A stretch of 6,962 nucleotides of DNA, taken from positions 1 through 6,962 of the forward strand of contig JABITU010000009.1 in assembly GCA_018668195.1 (NCBI GenBank). The letters are read 5' to 3'. This DNA comes from Tateyamaria sp. Lineage in GTDB: Bacteria > Pseudomonadota > Alphaproteobacteria > Rhodobacterales > Rhodobacteraceae. The translations under genes and the position numbers were made by a program. Below the pieces are notes generated by a model. The model worked only from the letters and a program-made list of their open reading frames with translations, was not told the DNA's origin and made no database searches. Of the stretch, positions 1 to 4,982 are shown piece after piece. Positions within the stretch are counted from its first letter, which is position 1. Each line of letters opens with the position of its first letter.

Positions 1-125
1 GGTATTTCTCCCGTAGAGTGCCTGCTGATTTACGGCGGCATTACAGGACGGGCAGGATTGCTTATTCTCTGAGGACTAAGTCCATCAGGGATGCCCGTGT
101 GAGGGCGATGAGTGATGCGGCTAAA
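1..125 (+). pseudogene. N-terminal remnant of a tyrosine-type integrase (DUF6538-like), 5' end outside window
   Basis: The frame is already open at the left edge (first full codon at position 3). It reads YFSRRVPADLRRHY, then a SLRTKSIRDARVRA segment and SDAAK. This pattern (aromatic-F-x-RRVPADLR, then SLxTxxxRxAR) is what I know from the DUF6538 head of phage and integrative-element integrases, the DNA arm-binding region before the core. The true start probably lies only some 10-15 codons to the left. After the Lys codon at 123-125, where the family normally continues into a helical region of several hundred residues, the sequence becomes A+T-rich and no longer resembles an integrase. No core-binding or catalytic domain (R..HxxR..Y) appears in the window. 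It is therefore read as a broken gene rather than a small functional protein. The family call is by eye and the confidence moderate. Confidence 0.6.
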
Positions 126-133
126 AATAACCT

Positions 134-161
134 AAAAAAAACGAGAAAACTCTTATTTTTT
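134..161. terminator. Imperfect A/T-flanked hairpin, possible weak terminator
   Basis: An A-run (134-141) and a T-run (156-161) flank a short GAG/CTC stem (143-145 with 150-152) around an AAAA loop. The arms pair with two mismatches (142 with 153, 140 with 155). The T-run follows the stem on the + strand, and the A-run gives the same arrangement on the other strand. The G+C core is only three pairs, so this is a weak bidirectional terminator candidate at best; it may simply be A+T-rich junction sequence. Confidence 0.2.
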
Positions 162-164
162 GCC

Positions 165-296
165 GTGACTAAAACCATAACTTTTTTATTTATGGCGATA
201 GCGGCGCACGCAAACACCGACAAATCGGTAGAAATTCAACAATACCAGCCCAATCCGGAAGTATCAAAATCTCGCTGCGTGCGCTCGCAGCGGTGA
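165..296 (+). CDS. Possible 43-residue ORF with a signal-peptide-like head; origin unknown
   Basis: Downstream of the integrase remnant, in the same frame, a GTG at 165 could open a short peptide ending at TGA 294-296. Its first ~17 residues (VTKTITFLFMAIAAHA) look like a Sec signal peptide: a Lys near the start, a short hydrophobic core, and an A-H-A box before Asn. The remaining 26 residues are polar and match nothing I recognise. There is no good ribosome-binding site. It may be the first piece of a deleted exported protein, or a chance reading of junction DNA. Low confidence that it is translated. Confidence 0.15.
   Translation: MTKTITFLFMAIAAHANTDKSVEIQQYQPNPEVSKSRCVRSQR
175..195. repeat. 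Inverted repeat CCATAA / TTATGG
   Basis: CCATAA (175-180) and its exact reverse complement TTATGG (190-195) are separated by nine mostly T/A bases. It lies in the A+T-rich block where the integrase reading frame degenerates. It could mark a recombination or excision junction, or form a small hairpin; nothing shows that it is functional. Confidence 0.25.
273..292. repeat. G+C-rich perfect hairpin (7 bp stem, 6 nt loop)
   Basis: CGCTGCG (273-279) pairs perfectly with CGCAGCG (286-292) around the loop TGCGCT. It overlaps the end of the open frame that follows the integrase remnant. No T-run follows on the + strand; on the - strand a short TTTT tract lies 3 nt beyond the stem, so it could terminate leftward transcription. 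It may equally be a remnant of a mobile-element end. Confidence 0.3.
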
Positions 297-394
297 AAAT
301 GTTGTATTTGCTCGGGTTCAAGTCCGCAAAACGTTGATGAAACCAGCCATTGATGCATGTTGAAGCCAATCCAAAATCGTAACAGAAAACTGAG

Positions 395-577
395 GCCCAA
401 AGCGAGCGTCATTCATCCGTCGGTGCGGCAGCTTGTCCTGCTTACCTCGAGCACCTTTCAAGATTTGACGCACACTGACAAAGCTTAGTCACGCGAGATT
501 CAGCGCTGTCGCGCACTGTTTGGTGAGATTTTGGGTGGCAAGCAGATTGAGACTGCTTAGCCCCGCCCAAAGCAAGC
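395..577 (+). repeat. Direct repeat GCCCAAAGC(G/A)AGC, two copies
   Basis: GCCCAAAGCGAGC at 395-407 and GCCCAAAGCAAGC at 565-577 agree at 12 of 13 positions and lie 170 bp apart (start to start), both in the non-coding region before the operon. Function is unknown. I have an unverified impression that CTTTGGGC-containing short motifs are common in intergenic DNA of this bacterial group, so this may be a dispersed element rather than a local operator. Confidence 0.4.
492..513. promoter_or_regulatory. Nested palindrome, candidate regulator-binding site
   Basis: CGCGA (492-496) and TCGCG (509-513) form an inverted repeat. It encloses the perfect 8-bp palindrome CAGCGCTG (501-508), which abuts the right arm. 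It lies ~140 bp upstream of the operon's first gene, a position usable by an activator or repressor. No binding protein can be named; the LysR regulator at 4053-4982 is one candidate. The arms are short, so chance occurrence in G+C-rich DNA is possible. Confidence 0.25.
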
Positions 578-598
578 CTTTCGTAGACGGGACTTTAT

Positions 599-619
599 TT
601 GCGTCCTAGCCGCCCGCAA
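599..619. promoter_or_regulatory. TTGCG-N11-CGCAA dyad, candidate LysR-type operator
   Basis: TTGCG (599-603) and CGCAA (615-619) are exact inverted arms with an 11-bp spacer, 32 bp before the chosen start of Rieske oxygenase A. A second CGCAA lies at 623-627. LysR-type regulators typically bind interrupted dyads, and the spacing resembles one, but the classical T-N11-A site has a 15-bp core, so the match is loose. Its closeness to the start codon would suit an operator downstream of, or overlapping, the promoter. Confidence 0.25.
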
Positions 620-638
620 TGTCGCAAGCGTACGCCAC

Positions 639-644
639 GAGGAG
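639..644 (+). promoter_or_regulatory. Shine-Dalgarno GAGGAG fixing the Rieske A start at 652
   Basis: GAGGAG lies 7 nt before the ATG at 652. The in-frame ATG 33 bases further upstream (619) has no purine-rich sequence ahead of it. This decides in favour of the shorter protein. Confidence 0.8.
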
Positions 645-651
645 AGATGTG

Positions 652-1779
652 ATGAAAGATGCGGTTGACGAGCTTCGAGAAAACGTATCGCTTGCGTTCG
701 AACACGCGCGGGCGATGCCTCCGTCGGTTTATACGTCAGGGGATTTTCTACAACGCGAGTTGGATAGTATCTTTGCAAACGACTGGTTCTGCGTCGGACG
801 GGCGGATGCGTTGGCGAAGTCAGGTGATTACACCACCCTAGAACTGGCAGGGCAGCCGATTATCGTTTTGCGGGACGCAGACGGTTCTCTCAAGGCGATG
901 TCGAATGTGTGTCGCCACCGCATGTCGACCTTGTTAGAGGGCAGCGGCAATGCCCGTAGCATCGTGTGCCCCTATCACGCGTGGACCTATAACCTTGACG
1001 GAACATTGCGCGGCGCGCCCGCGATGACTCAGAATGAAGGTTTCTGCAAATCCGACTACCAGCTGCCCGATGTGCGCTGCCAAGAATGGCTTGGCTGGGT
1101 GTTTGTTACGCTGAATGCGGGCACGCCAGATGTGGCAATTCAACTGGCAAAAATCGAAGAACTCGTCGGTGACTACAACATGGCCGACTACACGCAAAGC
1201 TTCTTCGAGACCCACACGTGGAACACCAATTGGAAGGTTCTCGCCGAGAATTTCATGGAAAGCTATCACCTGCCGGTCTGTCACGCCGGCACGATTGGGG
1301 GGCTTTCAAAGCTGGACGAAATGATCTGCCCACCGGGGGAAGATGCGTTCAACTACCACACGATCCTCAAGGATGAATCCTTGTCCATTGCAATGGCCCA
1401 TCCATCAAATACACGGATGGAGGGTGACCGTCGTCGCACAACCTATCTGCTCGCGATCTACCCCAGCCTGATGATCACTCTGACGCCCGGGTATTTTTGG
1501 TACCTAAGTCTGCATCCAGAAGGCGTGGACCATGTCCGGATCGGCTTTGGTGGTGGCATGTCGAACGACTATGCCAACGATCCCGATGCGCAGGCGAATT
1601 TCGCCAAACTCAAAAATCTACTCGACGATGTGAACGTCGAGGACAAGGGCTGCACTGAGAAAGTGTATAAGGGTCTGTCATCCCACGGGGCGAAACCCGG
1701 ACATTTGTCGCATTTAGAACGGCCAAACTATGATTTTGCCCAGTACATAAACCGGCGTATTCAATCGAACAAGGCTTAG
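652..1779 (+). CDS. Rieske [2Fe-2S] ring-hydroxylating-type oxygenase alpha subunit (Rieske A)
   Basis: This 375-residue protein is the catalytic subunit of a Rieske non-heme iron oxygenase, which uses O2 and electrons from a separate reductase in the cytoplasm. The Rieske domain (about residues 40-150) has Cys87-x-His89, sixteen residues, then Cys106-x2-His109. The catalytic domain carries NFMESYHLPVCH, giving iron ligands His206 and His211; the likely third ligand is Asp331 in VNVEDKG. The residue linking the two metal sites, three before His206, is Glu203 rather than the usual Asp. This is known from quaternary-ammonium oxygenases such as CntA. One oddity is that the first cluster motif reads CRHRM, where CxHRG is usual. 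Length fits the family. It is the first gene of the operon; the Rid gene follows 8 bp after its stop. The substrate cannot be read from sequence; an N-methylated or pyridinium carboxylate such as homarine is my leading guess. Family certain, substrate weak. Confidence 0.93.
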   Translation: MKDAVDELRENVSLAFEHARAMPPSVYTSGDFLQRELDSIFANDWFCVGRADALAKSGDYTTLELAGQPIIVLRDADGSLKAMSNVCRHRMSTLLEGSGNARSIVCPYHAWTYNLDGTLRGAPAMTQNEGFCKSDYQLPDVRCQEWLGWVFVTLNAGTPDVAIQLAKIEELVGDYNMADYTQSFFETHTWNTNWKVLAENFMESYHLPVCHAGTIGGLSKLDEMICPPGEDAFNYHTILKDESLSIAMAHPSNTRMEGDRRRTTYLLAIYPSLMITLTPGYFWYLSLHPEGVDHVRIGFGGGMSNDYANDPDAQANFAKLKNLLDDVNVEDKGCTEKVYKGLSSHGAKPGHLSHLERPNYDFAQYINRRIQSNKA

Positions 1780-1781
1780 GA
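1777..1781 (+). promoter_or_regulatory. Shine-Dalgarno TAGGA overlapping the Rieske A stop codon
   Basis: The TAG stop of Rieske A is part of TAGGA, 6 nt before the Rid start at 1788. The overlap implies translational coupling of the two genes. Confidence 0.65.
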
Positions 1782-1787
1782 CCACCA

Positions 1788-2216
1788 ATGACCCACACTC
1801 GTATCCGCAAGTTCAACACCAAAGATACCTACCCCGAACAGGCGCTTGATAACGATCTGTGTCAGGCCGTTGTAACGTCGGGCGGCAAGACCGTTTGGCT
1901 GCGTGGGCAATGTCCGCAGAATTTGGATGATGCCAAGAATATCGACAGCCATGATCCCACCGAGCAGACCCATAAAGTGATGCAGAACATCAAACAGTTG
2001 ATCGAAGAAGCGGGCGGCGAGATGGGGCATCTGGTCAAAGTAGTCGTTTACATCACCGACGTCCGCCACCGCGAGGCAATCTACCGCACCATGGGAGAAT
2101 ACCTGCAAGGGGTGCATCCGGTATCGACAGGTCTGGTGGTCCAGGCCCTGGCCCGTCCCGAATGGCTCGTCGAAATCGACGGCACAGCGGTAATCCCTGA
2201 TGGATACGGCACATGA
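1788..2216 (+). CDS. Rid (YjgF/YER057c/UK114) family protein lacking the catalytic arginine
   Basis: This 142-residue protein has the single-domain Rid fold, normally a cytoplasmic homotrimer with active sites between subunits. Typical features are the WLRGQCP strand (37-43), the helix KVMQNIKQLIEEAGG (63-77), VVVYITD (85-91) and the C-terminal strand WLVEIDGTAVI (126-136). True RidA deaminases, which hydrolyse 2-aminoacrylate-type enamines/imines, carry an essential Arg in the motif P-A-R (Arg105 in E. coli RidA). Here the motif reads H-P-V-S-T, placing Ser113 there; Glu129, matching the family's Glu120, is kept. It therefore belongs with Rid subgroups that lack the Arg and whose reactions are mostly unknown, and it should not be called an imine deaminase without test. 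It sits between an oxygenase and DUF1028, and its ATG... TGA end overlaps the DUF1028 start by 4 bp, so it probably acts on a ring-opened or unsaturated nitrogen intermediate. Confidence 0.9.
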   Translation: MTHTRIRKFNTKDTYPEQALDNDLCQAVVTSGGKTVWLRGQCPQNLDDAKNIDSHDPTEQTHKVMQNIKQLIEEAGGEMGHLVKVVVYITDVRHREAIYRTMGEYLQGVHPVSTGLVVQALARPEWLVEIDGTAVIPDGYGT

Positions 2217-2887
2217 CGTTTTCGCTGGTCGCGCGCTGTGCCGAAACGGGCATGTTTGGGATTGCGATTGCATCGTCTTCGCCTGCAGTGGCCGCGCGTT
2301 GCGTCTATACACGTGCCGGCGTTGGCGCTGTGGCCAGCCAGAACATCACCGACCCGCGCCTTGGCCCCTTCGCGTTGGACTTGATGCAAGGTGGGATGTC
2401 TGCGGGTGAGGCGATTGCTGGCGTGCGTGACCAAGCACAGCATCCCGCTTACCGCCAAGTACTTGCGATTGACGCCAGCGGCACAACAGCAATCCATTCC
2501 GGTCCGAATTCATTGGGGATTTGGACCGATGCGGCAGGGCGAGATGTGCTTTCTGCGGGCAACCTTCTGGCAAATGACGGCGTGCCGCGGGCCATCGTCA
2601 CGGGGTTTGAACAGGCCAAGGGCCACCTTGGCGACCGCCTGATCGCCGCAATGCGCGCCGGATTGGCGGCAGGTGGCGAAGCAGGCCCGATACATTCTGC
2701 AGGCCTACAGATGTGTGACAAAGTCGCGTGGCCCGTGGCCGACCTGCGCTGCGACTGGTCCGAGGACTGTCCAATTGACGCAATCGCCACCGCTTGGGAT
2801 GTCTACAAACCCCAGCTTGAGGCCTACGTGCAACGCGCCCTCGACCCGAGCGAAGCCCCCAGCTACGGAGTGCCCGGTGATGAATGA
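2213..2887 (+). CDS. DUF1028 family protein, putative Ntn-type hydrolase
   Basis: This 224-residue protein matches DUF1028 along its whole length: MTFSLVAR at the start, the RAGVGAVASQ segment (34-43), NITDPRLGP (44-52), the invariant-looking AGNLLA (115-120), AGLAAGGEAG (149-158) and DLRCDW (177-182). From memory the family is placed in the N-terminal-nucleophile hydrolase clan, and its members often neighbour Rid, M20 peptidase and amino-compound catabolism genes. Thr2 would become the N-terminal residue after methionine removal and could be the nucleophile; this is inference. There is no signal peptide, so it is cytoplasmic. Its start overlaps the Rid stop as ATGA, and its end overlaps the Rieske B start by 8 bp, so the three are probably made in step. 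A likely role is hydrolysis of an amide, lactam or enamide in the pathway; the exact reaction is unknown. Confidence 0.9.
   Translation: MTFSLVARCAETGMFGIAIASSSPAVAARCVYTRAGVGAVASQNITDPRLGPFALDLMQGGMSAGEAIAGVRDQAQHPAYRQVLAIDASGTTAIHSGPNSLGIWTDAAGRDVLSAGNLLANDGVPRAIVTGFEQAKGHLGDRLIAAMRAGLAAGGEAGPIHSAGLQMCDKVAWPVADLRCDWSEDCPIDAIATAWDVYKPQLEAYVQRALDPSEAPSYGVPGDE
2867..2870 (+). promoter_or_regulatory. Shine-Dalgarno GGAG fixing the Rieske B start at 2880
   Basis: GGAG lies 9 nt before the ATG at 2880. The frame stays open 207 bases further left, inside DUF1028, but an upstream start would add 69 residues with no resemblance to the family. This site therefore sets the start; a GTG directly before the ATG (2877) is a minor alternative. 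Confidence 0.8.
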
Positions 2888-4022
2888 ACACGTCGCACAA
2901 AGCGCTCTTGAAGCTGCCCGTGTTGAACGGATGTGCCAGATAATCGCCGAATGCGCTGCCGCACCCGACGATGCACCGATTGGATTGCCGGGGTATTTCT
3001 ACACCGACTCGTCTTTCTATTCCTTCGAATGCCAAACCGTTCTGCGCCGTGGCTGGCACTGCGTTGGTCGTGTAGATGAATTTGCGGTACCGGGCGATTA
3101 CCTCGCACTGAGCTTGCTGGGTGAGCCGTTGATCATTGTGCGCGATGGCGACGACATCAAGGCGTTATCCAACGTGTGCCGCCACCGTGGCATGCCCTTG
3201 GCCGAGGGTCAGGGCAACGCGAACCGGTTCGTATGCCGCTATCACGCTTGGGCCTATGGCACTGACGGCGCGTTGCTACGCGCACCTCGGATGAAGAACG
3301 CGGGATTTGATCCTAAGACCTGCAAGTTGGGCACGTTTAGCTGTGTGCAACGGTTCGGCTTTATCTACGTCAGTCTCGCAGAAGATCCACCGGATATTGA
3401 CGCAGATCTCGCTGGACTTAGCGATGTGATCGGGCGCTATGAGCCCGAAAAATACGCCGTTGTGCATAGCGCGAGTGAGGTTTGGAACTGCAATTGGAAA
3501 ACCCTGGTCGAAAACTTCATGGAAGGCTATCACCTGTCTGTCGTTCACCCACAAACCTTGCATGGTTACACCCCCACAGGGCTTAGCCGCAAAGGGCCGA
3601 ATGGGGCAGGCTTCACCAGCTATTTCGCCAATTACCCCGACAATATCCCGCCACGCGGCGAAGGCGCTGCGGACCTGACCAAAGAAGAACGCCACCGCTC
3701 CACCCTTTTCGCCGCGTTCCCCTGCCAAGTCGTCAGCGTCGCGGCCTCACTTCTTGTCTCGCTTAGTATCCGACCCTTGACGCCGACATCTATCGAGGTG
3801 CGTTGGACCATGTCGGTTTACGGCGACAGTTTGGATGGCGACACAATTGATGCACGCATCGCCCTATGGGAAGACGTGAACCGTGAAGACCGCGAAAAGC
3901 TTGAAGCGATGCAATCCGCCTTGGGATCGGTCTTTGCGACGGGTGGACCGCTGGCCGAGGACGATTATGAGGGCACCGTGCGCGACTTCTTGCTTTGGTT
4001 AGCAAAGCAAGTCGCGGCTTGA
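2880..4022 (+). CDS. Rieske [2Fe-2S] ring-hydroxylating-type oxygenase alpha subunit (Rieske B)
   Basis: This 380-residue protein is a second, complete Rieske oxygenase alpha subunit. Cluster ligands are Cys100-x-His102, sixteen residues, then Cys119-x2-His122. The iron site is in ENFMEGYHLSVVH (His218, His223), with Asp337 in VNREDREKLEAMQ as the likely third ligand. Glu215, three before His218, replaces the usual bridging Asp, exactly as in Rieske A. The two are clearly paralogous (shared WxCVGR, GDY, SNVCRHR, YHAW and NWK..ENFME), but differ after the iron site, in the region that shapes the substrate pocket, and at the C-terminus. They thus look like enzymes for two different steps, or two subunits of one hetero-oligomer, rather than a recent duplication. 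The start codon lies inside the DUF1028 gene (8-bp overlap) and LysR begins 30 bp downstream. No reductase or small beta subunit is adjacent. Family call firm; substrate unknown, homarine-type intermediate proposed. Confidence 0.93.
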   Translation: MNEHVAQSALEAARVERMCQIIAECAAAPDDAPIGLPGYFYTDSSFYSFECQTVLRRGWHCVGRVDEFAVPGDYLALSLLGEPLIIVRDGDDIKALSNVCRHRGMPLAEGQGNANRFVCRYHAWAYGTDGALLRAPRMKNAGFDPKTCKLGTFSCVQRFGFIYVSLAEDPPDIDADLAGLSDVIGRYEPEKYAVVHSASEVWNCNWKTLVENFMEGYHLSVVHPQTLHGYTPTGLSRKGPNGAGFTSYFANYPDNIPPRGEGAADLTKEERHRSTLFAAFPCQVVSVAASLLVSLSIRPLTPTSIEVRWTMSVYGDSLDGDTIDARIALWEDVNREDREKLEAMQSALGSVFATGGPLAEDDYEGTVRDFLLWLAKQVAA

Positions 4023-4052
4023 TCTGAACGCCAAGAAAGGCGATGTAGTCTT

Positions 4053-4982
4053 ATGGCAGTTCGGTTCACATTTCGGCAGTTGGAATACCTCGTCGCCGTT
4101 GGCGATGCCGGTACGATTGCGCAGGCCTCTGTGCAGTTGAATGTGTCGTCGCCGTCCATTTCCACCGCCATCAACCAGCTTGAGGCGCATTTCGGCGTGC
4201 AATTGTTTGTGCGTCACCACGCGCAAGGGCTTTCGCTGACACCCGGCGGACGGCGGGTCTTTAACGAGGCCAAACGCATGTTGGGGGACGCCGCGGCCCT
4301 GAATAACATCGCGGAGGACGTCGCCAAGCGGCCCGTCGGCCCGATAACAATCGGCGCATTATCCACGATAGCTCCGCTGCTGAGTGCGCGTTTTCGAAAG
4401 TCGTTTGAGGAAAACTATCCAGAGGCGAATGTGACACTGATTGCCGGCAATCAGACCGAGCTGTTTCAAAAACTCTCCCGTGCTGAAATCGACATCGCCA
4501 TCACCTATGATATGGAGATTCCCCAAGACACTCACTTCAAAAGCCTGATCGCGCTGCGCCCATTTGTGATGCTTCATCCCGCTCATCCGATGGCCGGTCA
4601 AGACGACGTTTCTCTGCGAAAAATCGCACAAGACCCAATGATACTGCTCGATCTTCCGCTAAGCCGAGACTACTTTCTGGCGACCTTTCGCAACCTTGAT
4701 ATCACGCCAAACATCGCAGATCGCGCCGATGATTTATCGGTGGTGCGCAGCCTTGTGGCCAACGGTTTCGGCTATAGCTTGCTGAACATCGGAACAGACA
4801 TTGCCTATGCGCCAGACGGGCAACCGCTTGTTATCTTGCCTATTCGCGAAGACGTTGCTCCTGTGAATTTGGGGCTGGCGACAAAGCAAGTCGCACCCAA
4901 ATCGGCCATTGTGCACGCATTCGAAGACCACGTGCGTATAGCCATTGAAACCGAAGGGTTGCCCGCCACTAAAGCCCAGTAA
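4053..4982 (+). CDS. LysR-type transcriptional regulator
   Basis: This 309-residue protein has the standard LysR plan. An N-terminal winged helix-turn-helix occupies about residues 5-64: FRQLEYLVAVGDAGTIAQAS, then SSPSISTAINQLE and the wing LFVRHHAQGLSLTPGG. A linker helix (66-93) follows, then a two-lobed periplasmic-binding-like effector domain from about residue 97 (GPITIGALSTIAP, AEIDIAITYD, ANGFGYSLLN). Such proteins are DNA-binding tetramers responding to a pathway metabolite. LysR genes are usually divergent from their targets; this one is the last gene of the operon, 30 bp after Rieske B, so if it controls the operon it controls its own synthesis. A purine-rich AAGAAAGG (4033-4040) lies 12 nt before the ATG, a long spacing that suggests weak translation. 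Its 3' end overlaps the convergent deacylase gene by 14 bp. Confidence 0.93.
   Translation: MAVRFTFRQLEYLVAVGDAGTIAQASVQLNVSSPSISTAINQLEAHFGVQLFVRHHAQGLSLTPGGRRVFNEAKRMLGDAAALNNIAEDVAKRPVGPITIGALSTIAPLLSARFRKSFEENYPEANVTLIAGNQTELFQKLSRAEIDIAITYDMEIPQDTHFKSLIALRPFVMLHPAHPMAGQDDVSLRKIAQDPMILLDLPLSRDYFLATFRNLDITPNIADRADDLSVVRSLVANGFGYSLLNIGTDIAYAPDGQPLVILPIREDVAPVNLGLATKQVAPKSAIVHAFEDHVRIAIETEGLPATKAQ

Larger units (their letters stand above)
297..638. other. Non-coding region upstream of the Rieske operon
   Basis: I recognise no gene in these ~340 bases. In the frame of position 357 there is an open stretch of 43 codons (357-488, stop TAG) and then a further open block of 24 codons (489-557) to a TAG at 558. 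Neither has a convincing ribosome-binding site or a recognisable product; they could be remnants of a decayed gene. TTGACG at 465-470 resembles a -35 element, but no good -10 hexamer lies 16-18 bp downstream, so I call no promoter. The stretch contains a near-exact direct repeat and two inverted repeats, listed separately. Because the operon begins at 652, its promoter and regulator-binding sites should be here. Confidence 0.6.

Noticed and set aside
465..493. Possible sigma-70 promoter with TTGACG as -35
   Set aside because: No acceptable -10 hexamer occurs at the required spacing, so it is not called as a promoter.
619..651. Longer N-terminus of Rieske A from the ATG at 619
   Set aside because: No ribosome-binding site precedes 619, whereas GAGGAG lies at ideal distance from the ATG at 652, and the extra 11 residues add no family-like sequence.
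1776..2312. 178-codon open frame on the - strand
   Set aside because: It lies antisense to the well-supported Rid gene and the DUF1028 start, its product resembles no family, and it has no ribosome-binding site.
2673..2879. 69-residue N-terminal extension of Rieske B
   Set aside because: It lies within the DUF1028 coding sequence in another frame, does not resemble oxygenases, and a good GGAG precedes the ATG at 2880.
4043..4048. ATG-TAG minimal start-stop just before LysR
   Set aside because: It could act as an upstream start-stop element, but its distance from AAGG (2 nt) is too short for initiation and one six-base match is easily chance.
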